Notes under the pieces: generated by a model
Told to the model about the DNA's origin: nothing
What the model saw: the letters and a program-made list of their open reading frames with translations, nothing else
Database searches by the model: none
From: Gammaproteobacteria bacterium
GTDB lineage: Bacteria > Pseudomonadota > Gammaproteobacteria > SZUA-152
Reading direction: 5' to 3'
DNA length: 64,000 bases
NCBI GenBank assembly: GCA_029882975.1
Contig: JAOUJW010000008.1
Span: 112,978 to 176,977, forward strand
Program-made: the position numbers and the translations under genes
In this document: positions 9,872-18,484 of the stretch, one piece after another
Position numbering within the stretch: position 1 is the first letter of the stretch
How the letters are laid out: each line of letters starts with the position of its first letter

Positions 9872-10840
9872 ATGAATGTATTTAAACTGGGTGTGGTGAT
9901 GGACCCTATCAGCCGCATCAAGATACAAAAAGACAGTACCTTTGCCATGATGTTGGAGGCTCAGTCCCGAGGCTGGCAATTGTATTACATGGAACTGGAA
10001 GATTTGTATCTTGATAACGGTCGTTGTATGGCGACGATGCAACAAGTGAGCGTCATTGATGACGACAAACACTGGTTTCAACTGCAAACAAAAACGGTGG
10101 AACCGGTGGCCAAGTTGGATGCGGTACTCATGCGCAAAGATCCACCGTTCGATATGCAATATATTTATGCGACGTATTTACTGGAGTTAGCTCAACACCA
10201 GGGTGCATTGGTGGTTAATAATCCTGCATCTATTCGGGATGCCAACGAAAAATTGTTTACTGCCTGGTTTCCCCAGTGCACAGCGCCTTCTATTGTCAGT
10301 TGCCGCATGAGTCAGTTGCACCACTTTATTGATGAGCAGGGCGATACCATTATTAAACCTCTGGACGGCATGGGGGGGGCATCCATTTTTCGCGTGCATC
10401 ACGCGGATCCCAATCGCAATGTGATTTTGGAAACCATGACTCAAAATCAAACGCGTTATGTGATGGCCCAACGATTTATTCCGGAAATCACTCAAGGCGA
10501 CAAACGTATTCTCATGGTAAATGGCGAGCCTATAGCCTATGCCTTGGCACGCATACCGGCACAAGGCGAAACCCGAGGCAACCTGGCGGCGGGAGGGCGA
10601 GCCCAGGGTGTGGAATTGAGCCGGCGAGATCGATGGATTTGCCAACAGGTTGGAGCCACCCTGGTACAGAAAGGACTGATGTTCACAGGGTTGGATGTCA
10701 TTGGTGATTATTTGACCGAGATTAATGTCACCAGCCCCACCTGTATTCGAGAGCTGGATGCCCTCTACGGTTTGAATATTAGCTCAACATTATTAGATGC
10801 TATTGCTCAGGCAGTACAATCCCAGCCACACAAAGGTTAA
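9872..10840 (+). CDS. gshB: Glutathione synthetase
   Basis: A 322-residue ATP-grasp enzyme that ligates gamma-glutamylcysteine and glycine to give glutathione in the cytoplasm. Family landmarks in order are MDPISRIKIQKDSTFAMMLEA at the N-terminus, MRKDPPFDMQYIYATYLLE (about 90), the ATP-grasp IIKPLDGMGGASIFRV (about 160), GDKRILMVNGEP (about 208) and GLDVIGDYLTEINVTSPT (about 275). Length matches the family. The start is the ATG at 9872, giving MNVFKLGVVMDPI. The same pilG-gshB divergence occurs in Pseudomonas. Confidence 0.95.
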   Translation: MNVFKLGVVMDPISRIKIQKDSTFAMMLEAQSRGWQLYYMELEDLYLDNGRCMATMQQVSVIDDDKHWFQLQTKTVEPVAKLDAVLMRKDPPFDMQYIYATYLLELAQHQGALVVNNPASIRDANEKLFTAWFPQCTAPSIVSCRMSQLHHFIDEQGDTIIKPLDGMGGASIFRVHHADPNRNVILETMTQNQTRYVMAQRFIPEITQGDKRILMVNGEPIAYALARIPAQGETRGNLAAGGRAQGVELSRRDRWICQQVGATLVQKGLMFTGLDVIGDYLTEINVTSPTCIRELDALYGLNISSTLLDAIAQAVQSQPHKG

Positions 10841-10844
10841 TTAC

Positions 10845-11879
10845 TTGAAGTATCGCATAATATTGATATTTGTTGCTGCCGTTTGGCTCAACGCCTGTAC
10901 GCCCAAACCACCCGTGTACCACGAGCAACTGGTTGGCTTTGGAACGCTGATTGAAGTGAAAATATGGAATGTCGACAAAAAAAAGGGCGCCGAAGCGGTG
11001 GCCCTGTTGGCAAAGGATTTTGATTACATGCATCGCACCTGGCACCCTTGGGAACCCGGACCGCTGGGGCGTATCAATCAACTTTTACCTATGGGAGACA
11101 AATTCAGTGTGGCCCCATCGGTGTTGCCATTAATACGTAAAGCCACCCTATTATCAGAAAAATCGGAGGGGCGGTTCAATCCCGCCATTGGTAAGCTTAT
11201 TAAACTCTGGGGTTTTGACGGCAAGCAAACTCCTGAGGCACCACCGTCTCCGGACCAAATCGAAGCTCTGCTGGAAAAAAACCCCCGTATGCAAGATATC
11301 AAATTGGAAGGTATAGAAATCTCCAGCACTAACAGTGCGGTGGTGCTGGATTTCGGTGGTTTTGCCAAAGGCTATGGCGTGGATATGGCCATAGAACAAT
11401 TAAAAATCTTAGGATTGAATAACGCCATTGTTAATGCCGGCGGAGATTTGCGTGCCATTGGCAGTCATGGGGAGCGGCCTTGGCGCATTGGCATACGTAA
11501 TCCCAGAGGCGGTGGTATGCTGGCATCGGTAGACGTAATGGGTGATGAGAGCGTGTTTACTTCCGGGGATTATGAGCGTTATTTTATGCATGACGGTATT
11601 CGCTATTTCCACATTATTGACCCGCACACCGGCTATCCGGCCCGAGGTGCTGTGTCAGTAACGGTGTTTCATCACAGCGCCGCCGAAGCGGATGCCGCGG
11701 CAACGGCCTTATTGGTCGCCGGTCCGGAAGAGTGGTATGAAGTGGCTCGGGCAATGGGTGTCAAAGGGGTTATTCTGGTGGATCATCGTGGCAAGGTCTA
11801 CATGACACCGGGGCTAAAGGGCAGAGTACACTTTGATGTGAAGCCCTTACCGACCATTGAATACAGCTTACCCTTGTGA
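10845..11879 (+). CDS. apbE: ApbE family FAD:protein FMN transferase, lipoprotein
   Basis: ApbE enzymes move FMN from FAD onto Ser/Thr of extracytoplasmic redox proteins. I place the start at TTG 10845: an AAAGG lies 8 bp upstream and the product then begins with a clean lipoprotein signal ending in the lipobox LNAC (Cys18). An upstream in-frame ATG at 10797 would lie inside gshB. The mature part carries the ApbE signatures VLDFGGFAKGYGVDMA (about 170-185), VNAGGDLRAIG, TSGDYERYF and HIIDPHTGYPA. It begins 4 bp after the gshB stop and leads into the NusG-II and Gx-transporter genes, a set that suggests extracytoplasmic flavin chemistry. Confidence 0.9.
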   Translation: MKYRIILIFVAAVWLNACTPKPPVYHEQLVGFGTLIEVKIWNVDKKKGAEAVALLAKDFDYMHRTWHPWEPGPLGRINQLLPMGDKFSVAPSVLPLIRKATLLSEKSEGRFNPAIGKLIKLWGFDGKQTPEAPPSPDQIEALLEKNPRMQDIKLEGIEISSTNSAVVLDFGGFAKGYGVDMAIEQLKILGLNNAIVNAGGDLRAIGSHGERPWRIGIRNPRGGGMLASVDVMGDESVFTSGDYERYFMHDGIRYFHIIDPHTGYPARGAVSVTVFHHSAAEADAAATALLVAGPEEWYEVARAMGVKGVILVDHRGKVYMTPGLKGRVHFDVKPLPTIEYSLPL

Positions 11880-11887
11880 TGAGTTAA

Positions 11888-12268
11888 ATGTTAAGTTCCG
11901 AGGAACAAGTCACTCGGGGAGATGCGGTAGTCATATTGGTGGCCGCGGTCTGGCTTGCTTTTATCTATTTCATGGCGGTAAAGCCGACCCAAACCGGTTC
12001 TCAGGCCACCGTATTGCTCAGCGGCAAGCCCTGGAAAACTTTTGATTTGAATCGTGATCAGTTGATTGAGGTGCCCGGTTCGGTCGGAACGAGCAGCTTG
12101 CGGATAAAAGACGGTCAAATTCGTTTTATTGATTCCCCTTGTACCGCCAAACAATGTATTTTGCAGGGTTGGTTAAAGTACAGTGGCGAACTGGCGGTCT
12201 GCCTACCCAACCGGGTCAGTGTGCAGATATTAGGGGCCAATCCCCGCTACGACAGCATAAATTTTTAA
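11888..12268 (+). CDS. NusG domain II-like membrane-anchored protein
   Basis: A 126-residue protein with one N-terminal membrane helix (about 14-32, VVILVAAVWLAFIYFMAV) and a small extracytoplasmic domain. The C-terminal half has the pattern SPCTAKQC...G...CLPNRVSV, which I recognise from the NusG_II (DUF) family of small periplasmic domains; the three cysteines are typical. Function is unknown. It follows apbE by 8 bp, and its stop overlaps the next start (TAATG at 12266-12270), so it is translationally coupled to the Gx transporter. By memory, similar NusG_II plus Gx pairs occur in flavin-based electron-transfer loci. Confidence 0.7.
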   Translation: MLSSEEQVTRGDAVVILVAAVWLAFIYFMAVKPTQTGSQATVLLSGKPWKTFDLNRDQLIEVPGSVGTSSLRIKDGQIRFIDSPCTAKQCILQGWLKYSGELAVCLPNRVSVQILGANPRYDSINF

Positions 12269-12789
12269 TGGCACAATTACACAGTACCCGAGAAGACCAT
12301 CTGGTGGCCTGGCTGACCGCTTTAGCCATCAGTATCCATGTGGCTGAGAGCGCCTTACCCAGCCCCATACCCGGCATCAAGCCCGGATTGGCCAATATAG
12401 TCACCCTGGTGGCGTTGTTGTTGTATGGATGGCGAACCGCTGTTTGGGTCTCTTTACTGCGCGTTTTGTTGGGGAGTATAGTGATAGGGACATTTTTGTC
12501 GCCTACCTTCGTGTTAAGTTTTAGTGGTGCGATTTGTAGCGTAACGGTATTAACCTTGGCCAGTATGGTGGCGGCAAAACTGGGGACTTGGCGGATTGGT
12601 GCCCTTGGTTATGGAGTTTTGGCCGCCATGTCCCATATGATTGGCCAGTTTTATGCTGCTTACTATTTGTTTGTGCCCCACCAGGCTTTACTGGGGTTAT
12701 TGCCGTTTTTGATGACGGCAGCGATGGGATTTGGCATTATAAGTGGTTTAATCGCCTTGAAAATTGTCCGGCAACTGGGCAAGGTTTGA
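12268..12789 (+). CDS. Gx transporter family membrane protein
   Basis: I take the ATG at 12268, which overlaps the previous stop, giving 173 residues; a longer frame reaching back to 12139 would overlap the upstream gene. The protein is almost entirely hydrophobic, with about five membrane segments, and contains the family stretch PSPIPGIKPGLANIVTLVAL near residue 28-47. This is the family often labelled heptaprenyl diphosphate synthase component I, now usually called Gx transporter and resembling ECF-type S components. Substrate is unknown. The apbE neighbourhood suggests flavin or quinone-related transport (inference). Confidence 0.75.
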   Translation: MAQLHSTREDHLVAWLTALAISIHVAESALPSPIPGIKPGLANIVTLVALLLYGWRTAVWVSLLRVLLGSIVIGTFLSPTFVLSFSGAICSVTVLTLASMVAAKLGTWRIGALGYGVLAAMSHMIGQFYAAYYLFVPHQALLGLLPFLMTAAMGFGIISGLIALKIVRQLGKV

Positions 12790-12820
12790 AATAAGTAACT
12801 GAAATATTTAGAGTCCAATC

Positions 12821-13729
12821 ATGGCAGTCTTACAAGTCAGGCAATCACCCATACAAAACCCCAACATTGGTGCCAATGACCGCTTGGGTTTAACCATATT
12901 TTTTGCGGTGATATTGCACAGTTTAATCATTATGGGGATTAGCTTCAGTAAACCGGATAAGAAAAAACCGCCGGAAAAACTACCGGGTTTGGAAGTGACG
13001 CTGGTGCAAAGTCGTACCGACAAAAAAATAGAAGATGCGGATTTTCTGGCCCAAGCCAGTCAGGAGGGTGGTGGTGAAAGTAAAGACGCCCACAAACCGA
13101 CCTCTGCGGTAGAACCTCAGATCGCCACCGGTGAGGTGGGCGAAGTGGCGGAACTGGTCCCGGAAACCGTCTTGCCCCGATTTACAGAAAAAACCAAAAT
13201 GCAATTAATGACGGTGGATGACTCTGAAGTATTCGTCCAGACCGAAGAAAATACTCCGGAGATGCCCACCAATATTCAGGATCCCACTGCGGCTCAATTG
13301 GTGATGCTCAACAAGAAAATTGCCAAACAAAGTGCCGAGCTGGATTTGCAGCGCGAGCAATACTCCCGCCGCACCAAAACCAAAATTATTACGGCAAAAA
13401 CCAAAGAATATCGGTTTGCATCCTACGAAGAAGCCTGGCGTAAAAAAGTGGAACGCATCGGTACCCTGAACTTTCCCGATGAAGCCAGAAGGCGCAAATT
13501 ATCCGGTAACGTCCGGGTGAAAGTGACCATTCGTTCCAACGGGACGGTTAAGAAGGTGGATATTCTGTCTTTTTCAGGCCATAAAGTTTTGGATGATGCG
13601 GTAGTGCGAATTGTAAAAATGGCCTCTCCTTATGCCAGTTTTACCGAGGATATAAAACGGGATACGGATGAGATCGCCATTATTCGTACCTGGCAGTTTA
13701 TGGCCGGTAATAAGGTACGGACCCGATAA
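12821..13729 (+). CDS. tonB: TonB-family energy transducer
   Basis: 302 residues: a short cytoplasmic leader, one membrane anchor (about 25-45, LTIFFAVILHSLIIMGISF), a periplasmic spacer that is acidic rather than the usual Pro-rich rod, a coiled stretch (about 165-190) and a C-terminal TonB fold (about 205-298, including NFPDEARRRKLSGNVRVKVT). It sits between the gshB cluster and yqgE, the position of tonB3 in Pseudomonas aeruginosa. TonB3 there is needed for twitching rather than iron uptake, so a role in pilus assembly is possible but inferred from synteny. No exbB or exbD is in the window. Confidence 0.85.
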   Translation: MAVLQVRQSPIQNPNIGANDRLGLTIFFAVILHSLIIMGISFSKPDKKKPPEKLPGLEVTLVQSRTDKKIEDADFLAQASQEGGGESKDAHKPTSAVEPQIATGEVGEVAELVPETVLPRFTEKTKMQLMTVDDSEVFVQTEENTPEMPTNIQDPTAAQLVMLNKKIAKQSAELDLQREQYSRRTKTKIITAKTKEYRFASYEEAWRKKVERIGTLNFPDEARRRKLSGNVRVKVTIRSNGTVKKVDILSFSGHKVLDDAVVRIVKMASPYASFTEDIKRDTDEIAIIRTWQFMAGNKVRTR

Positions 13730-13826
13730 GTTAAAAAACCGGTAAAACAATGGCTTAGGCCAGGGATGACGGCCAACATCATGCGGTGCCCTTGTTCCCA
13801 CTACTAATCTGACACATACTTTGTTT

Positions 13827-14387
13827 ATGCGCGAAACCTGCCTGACCAATCAGTTTCTCATAGCCATGCCTGGATTGGCGGATCCCAATTTTTTTCATAG
13901 TGTGACCTATATTTGCGAGCACAATAAACACGGTGCCATGGGCATCGTCATCAACCAGCCCGTAGACCTGACATTGGGTGAAGTGGTGGATTATTTGGGA
14001 ATTAAGAATGGTCATAATGAAAAAATGCGCCAGACGGTTTTTCGTGGCGGTCCGGTGGAAACGGACCGGGGTTTTGTTTTGCACAATCCCTTGGGGAAAT
14101 GGGAATCCACTTTGAACGTTACACCACGCATTGGTTTGTCCACCTCCAATGATATAGTGGAGGCTTTGGCACGGGGTGAAGGACCGGAGCACTGTTTGGT
14201 AGCCCTGGGCTATGCCGGATGGGGTGCCGGGCAATTGGAGCGGGAACTGGGAGAAAACGCCTGGATCAATTGTATGGCAGACGAACAAGTGTTGTTTCAC
14301 ATGGATTCAGCTGAGCGCTGGCAAGCCGCAGTGAGCCTGGTGGGCATCGATTTAAACCACTTGTCCGGAGACGTAGGCCACGCGTGA
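13827..14387 (+). CDS. yqgE: YqgE/AlgH family protein
   Basis: 186 residues with the UPF0301 signatures LTNQFLIAMPGLADPNFFHSV, EHNKHGAMGIVINQP (about 30-45) and FRGGPVETDRGFVLH. Function is not settled; in Pseudomonas AlgH was linked to alginate and redox regulation. I chose ATG 13827; a TTG two codons earlier is equally possible because no strong ribosome site is present. Its stop overlaps the GTG start of ruvX (GTGA at 14384-14387). Confidence 0.9.
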   Translation: MRETCLTNQFLIAMPGLADPNFFHSVTYICEHNKHGAMGIVINQPVDLTLGEVVDYLGIKNGHNEKMRQTVFRGGPVETDRGFVLHNPLGKWESTLNVTPRIGLSTSNDIVEALARGEGPEHCLVALGYAGWGAGQLERELGENAWINCMADEQVLFHMDSAERWQAAVSLVGIDLNHLSGDVGHA

Positions 14388-14884
14388 GTTTGGGTAATCC
14401 CCCATCCAATATTCCGGCCCCGCCCCACATCCAGACCTTGCTGGGCTTTGACTTCGGAACCCAGCGTATCGGTGTTGCCGTAGGTCAAGTATTCACACAG
14501 ACCGCCAATCCGGTTACCACCTTGCTGGTGAAAAACCTTCAAATTCCCTGGCCACAGATCACGCAATTGATTCAACAATGGCAACCGGATGCTTTTGTGG
14601 TGGGATTACCTCTGAATCTGGATCAAACTGAACACAAAGTAAGCCAGGGCGCACGACGTTTTGGTAATCAGCTCAATGGGCGGTACAATCTGCCCGTATA
14701 CTGGGTGGACGAACGCTTAACGTCCCACGCGGCGGAACAGATGCTCGCAGACAAAGGTGTCAATAAAGGTGCCGGCAAAGCATCTAATAGAGAAAAAAGG
14801 GATTCCACCTATAGCGTTGATAGTGTGGCGGCCCAACTCATATTGGAAAGCTGGTTGCAGACCTGCGAGATTCGCAAAGATTAA
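14384..14884 (+). CDS. ruvX: Holliday junction resolvase-like protein YqgF/RuvX
   Basis: 166 residues with an RNase H-like fold: LLGFDFGTQRIGVAVG at about 18-33 holds the catalytic first Asp, VVGLPLNLD follows, and VDERLTSHAAEQML and YSVDSVAAQLILESWL supply the remaining acidic residues. The family is implicated in 16S rRNA 5-prime processing and possibly junction resolution. The GTG start overlaps the yqgE stop; the yqgE-ruvX pair is widely conserved. Confidence 0.92.
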   Translation: MSLGNPPSNIPAPPHIQTLLGFDFGTQRIGVAVGQVFTQTANPVTTLLVKNLQIPWPQITQLIQQWQPDAFVVGLPLNLDQTEHKVSQGARRFGNQLNGRYNLPVYWVDERLTSHAAEQMLADKGVNKGAGKASNREKRDSTYSVDSVAAQLILESWLQTCEIRKD

Positions 14885-14898
14885 ACGGGACAGGTGTA

Positions 14899-15417
14899 AT
14901 GCGGGAACCGAACGAAGTAGAGAATTTACTGGGACAAATGGCGCAGCAGGTCAAAGAACGTTTGCTCAGCATAGGCAATGGCGCGGCCGGTGACGACATA
15001 CTTATGATCGGTATTCACTCCGGAGGGGTTTGGATTGCCAAACGTTTGCACCAATTGCTGGGATTAAGCCAGCCGCTGGGAAACTTGGATATCTCATTTT
15101 ATCGTGATGATTTCAGTCGCATTGGCATGAACCCCCAGGTTAAGCCATCCCAACTCCCGGTATCGGTGGATGCTAAACACATCCTTCTGGTGGATGATAT
15201 ATTACACACTGGACGTACTATCCGAGCGGCCATGAACGAAATATTCGACTATGGCCGACCGGCGTCTATTACCTTGATCGTGCTGGGAGAAAGGACGGGG
15301 CGTGAATTGCCAATACAACCGGATATTGTGGGTAAGCACTTGAATCTGACGTCAGGCCAGCACGTTAAACTATCCGGCCCGGATACTTTGACTTTAACGG
15401 TGATGGAATCCTCATGA
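14899..15417 (+). CDS. pyrR: PyrR, bifunctional pyr regulator / uracil phosphoribosyltransferase
   Basis: 172 residues, type I PRTase fold. The PRPP loop [20 protein letters not shown] is at about residue 95-114 and [12 protein letters not shown] precedes it. In Gram-positive bacteria PyrR is an RNA-binding attenuator; in Pseudomonas-type operons it precedes pyrB as here. The stop overlaps the pyrB start by ATGA (15414-15417). I saw no clear PyrR attenuator between ruvX and pyrR (14 bp gap), so regulation by attenuation is not supported locally. Confidence 0.9.
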   Translation: MREPNEVENLLGQMAQQVKERLLSIGNGAAGDDILMIGIHSGGVWIAKRLHQLLGLSQPLGNLDISFYRDDFSRIGMNPQVKPSQLPVSVDAKHILLVDDILHTGRTIRAAMNEIFDYGRPASITLIVLGERTGRELPIQPDIVGKHLNLTSGQHVKLSGPDTLTLTVMESS

Positions 15418-16382
15418 ATCAAAATATACAACTGGACCAACAAGGGCGGTTACGCCATTTACTCACTTTGGAAGGTTTGAAGCGCCAGACTCTGGTCGAT
15501 ATTCTGGATGCGGCTGAAGGTTTTGGCAGCGTCGCCGGGCAAGCCGTGAAGAAAGTCCCTTTATTGCGCGGTAAAACCGTGGTGAATTTGTTTTTTGAAG
15601 CCAGTACACGCACCTTAACCACATTTGAGCTGGCAGCCAAACGTCTTTCGGCAGATGTTCTGAAAATAAACATTACCACCTCGGCCACCTCCAAAGGTGA
15701 AAGCCTGTTGGATATGTTGCGCAATCTTGAGGCCATGCATTGCGATATGTTTGTGGTACGTCATGCGCAAAGTGGCGCAGCACATTTTATCGCCTCCCAC
15801 GTGGCGCCACACATTAGTGTGATTAATGCGGGTGACGGCAGTCATGCCCACCCAACCCAAGCTTTGTTGGACATGTTTACTATACGCAGGCACAAAAAAG
15901 AATTTGCCCCGCTGAATGTGGCTATCGTCGGGGATATTCTGCATTCGCGTGTGGCACGCTCACAAATCCATGCATTAACCACCTTGGGGGTTAATGAGGT
16001 CAGAGTGGTGGGGCCCAAGACCTTAATACCCAACGATGTGGATTCTCTGGGTGTCCATGTTTACCATGACCTGGAAGAAGGCTTGGATAACGCGGATGTG
16101 GTGATTATGTTGCGATTGCAAAAAGAGCGTATGCAGGGGGCGTTGTTACCCAGCGAGCATGAGTATTTTCAGTGCTATGGCTTAACGAAGGACAAACTGG
16201 CGGCGGCGAAACCCGATGCGATTGTGATGCACCCCGGACCCATTAATCGTTGTGTAGAAATCCAGTCGGAAGTGGCTGACGGCCCGCAATCGGTGGTGCT
16301 GGAACAGGTCACCAACGGTTTGGCAGTGCGCATGGCGGTTATGTCTATGGTGCTTGGGCGTCCTGCCGGAGGAGTCAACTAA
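15414..16382 (+). CDS. pyrB: Aspartate carbamoyltransferase catalytic chain
   Basis: 322 residues. Carbamoyl-phosphate site [19 protein letters not shown] (about 60-78), the [14 protein letters not shown] segment (about 143) and the aspartate-domain [10 protein letters not shown] (about 278) are all present. It makes carbamoyl-aspartate, the first committed step of pyrimidine synthesis. No pyrI regulatory subunit is near; instead the inactive dihydroorotase homologue follows with TAATG overlap, the class A ATCase arrangement in which PyrB is assembled with PyrC'. Confidence 0.96.
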   Translation: MNQNIQLDQQGRLRHLLTLEGLKRQTLVDILDAAEGFGSVAGQAVKKVPLLRGKTVVNLFFEASTRTLTTFELAAKRLSADVLKINITTSATSKGESLLDMLRNLEAMHCDMFVVRHAQSGAAHFIASHVAPHISVINAGDGSHAHPTQALLDMFTIRRHKKEFAPLNVAIVGDILHSRVARSQIHALTTLGVNEVRVVGPKTLIPNDVDSLGVHVYHDLEEGLDNADVVIMLRLQKERMQGALLPSEHEYFQCYGLTKDKLAAAKPDAIVMHPGPINRCVEIQSEVADGPQSVVLEQVTNGLAVRMAVMSMVLGRPAGGVN

Positions 16383-18484
16383 TGCGTATACAGTTAACCG
16401 GCGGACGAATAATTGATCCGGCCAATGATATTGATCGGGAACAGGATCTTTTCATTGCCGATGGCCAAATTCTCAGTGTGGGACGGAAACCGCAGGATTT
16501 TCATGCGGATCAGGTGATCGATGTTTCCGGTAAAGTGGTGTGTCCGGGTTTGGTGGATCTTCGTGCCCGCTTGCGTGAACCGGGGCAGGAAAACAAAGGC
16601 AGTATAGAATCAGAAACCAAAGCGGCGATCAAGGGCGGTATTACCAGTTTGTGTTGTCCGCCCGATACTCAGCCGACCATTGACTCGCCTGCCGTAGTGG
16701 AGTTGATTCACAGGCGTACGGAGCAAACCGGCTGTGCCAAAGTCTATCCTTTAGGTGCGTTGACGCTGGATTTGAAGGGCGAAAAACTCAGTGAAATGTA
16801 TGCTCTGAAGCAAGCCGGGTGTGTGGGCGTCAGTAACTTGATGCAACCGGTGAACAGTCGCATCTTGCGGCGCGCTATGGAGTATGCCGCCAGCCATGGC
16901 TTAACCGTTTACATACACCCGCAAGATGCAACGCTGAGTGCCGGCGGTTGTGTCCATGAAGGTCGAGTCAGCACACGCTTGGGTCTCACCGGGATTCCCG
17001 AAGCGGCGGAAACCATGGCGATTGCCCAAAGTTTACAGCTCATCGAATTAACCGGTGTGGATACCCATTTTTGTCAAATATCCACGGCCAGTGGTGCGGC
17101 CATGATTGCTCGTGCGCAATATGAAGGCCTACCCGTTACTGCCGATGTCACCGCACATCACTTGTTTTTGACGGATATGGATATTGGTTTTTTTAATGCC
17201 CAATGCCATGTGTTACCGCCTTTACGCAGTGAGCGGGATAGAAATGGATTACGCGATGCTTTGGTGAACGGTACTGTATCCGCCATTTGTTCCGATCACC
17301 AACCCCACGATATCGACGCCAAATTGGCGCCATTTGCAGCGACCGAACCTGGAATCTCGGGTTTGGAAACCTTATTACCGCTGGCCTTGCGACTGGTGGA
17401 GGAAGAGTTGCTGAGCTTGCCTGAAGCCATCGCCCGGGTAACCTTGTTTCCTGCCAATATTTTGGGAATCCCCGCTGGAACCTTGGATAAAGGGTCTCGG
17501 GCGGATATTTGTGTGTTTGATCCGCAGCGCTACTGGCAGCTGAGCAAAATGAATATATCCAGTTTCGGAAAAAACAGCCCGTTTTTGGGTTGGGATTTCA
17601 AGGGTTTGGTTACCCATACCCTGGTCGATGGTAAACTGGTCTACGAAGTGGATGAGTTGCTTATGCTGCCGATACCTCACGTAGAGACACGCGTGAAGAG
17701 CGTGGAGGCAGGTTCTGAGGATCAAGATCAGGCCACCGAGCTGCAGAGTACTCAAGCGGCAACACTGACTTCAACCGACGATGATGATGACTTACTGGAT
17801 CTTATGGATGGTGAAGAACACTGGAATGATACCCGTGAGGCAGGCTCGGAAGATGCCACCCAAGGTGAAGCCTTCGCGCCATTTGTCATCATTGATGATG
17901 ACGACGAGGCGGAGACAGTCCCGGATACCGCCACACAAAGCCCGATGAGTGCAGTGCCTTTGGAAGCGGTCACCATAGCGGCAAAAGCACCGGAATCTGC
18001 TACAGAAGTAGAATTGCCAACGATAGAACACAGCGCAAACCCATCCGTTGAGACACAGGTGGTGGAGCTACCGTTGGAAGTGGAACAAAGTCCGGAGCCT
18101 AGGTACCAAAGTGACTCACAAAGTGCTGCAAGCATTGCAGAGCTGGTGACGGAAATTTCGCAACCGCCTGCCTCGGCTATGCCGCAAAGCGAGCCAGCCC
18201 AATCGGCGGTACCCCCAAGGCCGGTGGTGCAAGAGTCCAGCGTAACAGCAGCCGAAAAACCCAGTTTGATTGTGGACAGTTTTATGAAGCCGAAACTGGA
18301 GGAGCAGCGTTCTAAAATTGAATCGCTGATCTCCTCTGCCGCCAAAGCCATGAGTGAATCGGGACATTTGGAATATCCGCGGGACACGCAGGGTACGGCT
18401 TTGTCCCAAGACCGAGAGCCGAACCCAGCCGAAGACCGATCGGAAAATTCATCGGATAATCTACAGGATAAAGAACCCCGGTAA
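16382..18484 (+). CDS. pyrC': Inactive dihydroorotase-like PyrC' with long acidic C-terminal extension
   Basis: 700 residues. Residues 1 to about 425 are a dihydroorotase-like amidohydrolase (VCPGLVDLRARLREPGQE, TADVTAHHLFL, AICSDHQPHDID). The metal-binding His-x-His of active enzymes is replaced by Arg-x-Arg (DLRARLREPG), so this should be the non-catalytic subunit that in Pseudomonas holds the PyrB dodecamer together. The usual length is about 420-430; here the frame continues without a stop for about 270 more residues of low-complexity acidic sequence (STDDDDDLLDLMDGEEHW, VIIDDDDEAETV) ending in a charged helical tail. An active dihydroorotase must be encoded elsewhere. Overlaps pyrB and the next gene by TAATG. 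Confidence 0.88.
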   Translation: MRIQLTGGRIIDPANDIDREQDLFIADGQILSVGRKPQDFHADQVIDVSGKVVCPGLVDLRARLREPGQENKGSIESETKAAIKGGITSLCCPPDTQPTIDSPAVVELIHRRTEQTGCAKVYPLGALTLDLKGEKLSEMYALKQAGCVGVSNLMQPVNSRILRRAMEYAASHGLTVYIHPQDATLSAGGCVHEGRVSTRLGLTGIPEAAETMAIAQSLQLIELTGVDTHFCQISTASGAAMIARAQYEGLPVTADVTAHHLFLTDMDIGFFNAQCHVLPPLRSERDRNGLRDALVNGTVSAICSDHQPHDIDAKLAPFAATEPGISGLETLLPLALRLVEEELLSLPEAIARVTLFPANILGIPAGTLDKGSRADICVFDPQRYWQLSKMNISSFGKNSPFLGWDFKGLVTHTLVDGKLVYEVDELLMLPIPHVETRVKSVEAGSEDQDQATELQSTQAATLTSTDDDDDLLDLMDGEEHWNDTREAGSEDATQGEAFAPFVIIDDDDEAETVPDTATQSPMSAVPLEAVTIAAKAPESATEVELPTIEHSANPSVETQVVELPLEVEQSPEPRYQSDSQSAASIAELVTEISQPPASAMPQSEPAQSAVPPRPVVQESSVTAAEKPSLIVDSFMKPKLEEQRSKIESLISSAAKAMSESGHLEYPRDTQGTALSQDREPNPAEDRSENSSDNLQDKEPR

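Noticed and set aside
17752..18387. Long antisense frame over the pyrC' tail (211 residues, minus)
   Set aside because: Composition simply mirrors the acidic repeats of pyrC', with no ribosome site or family.
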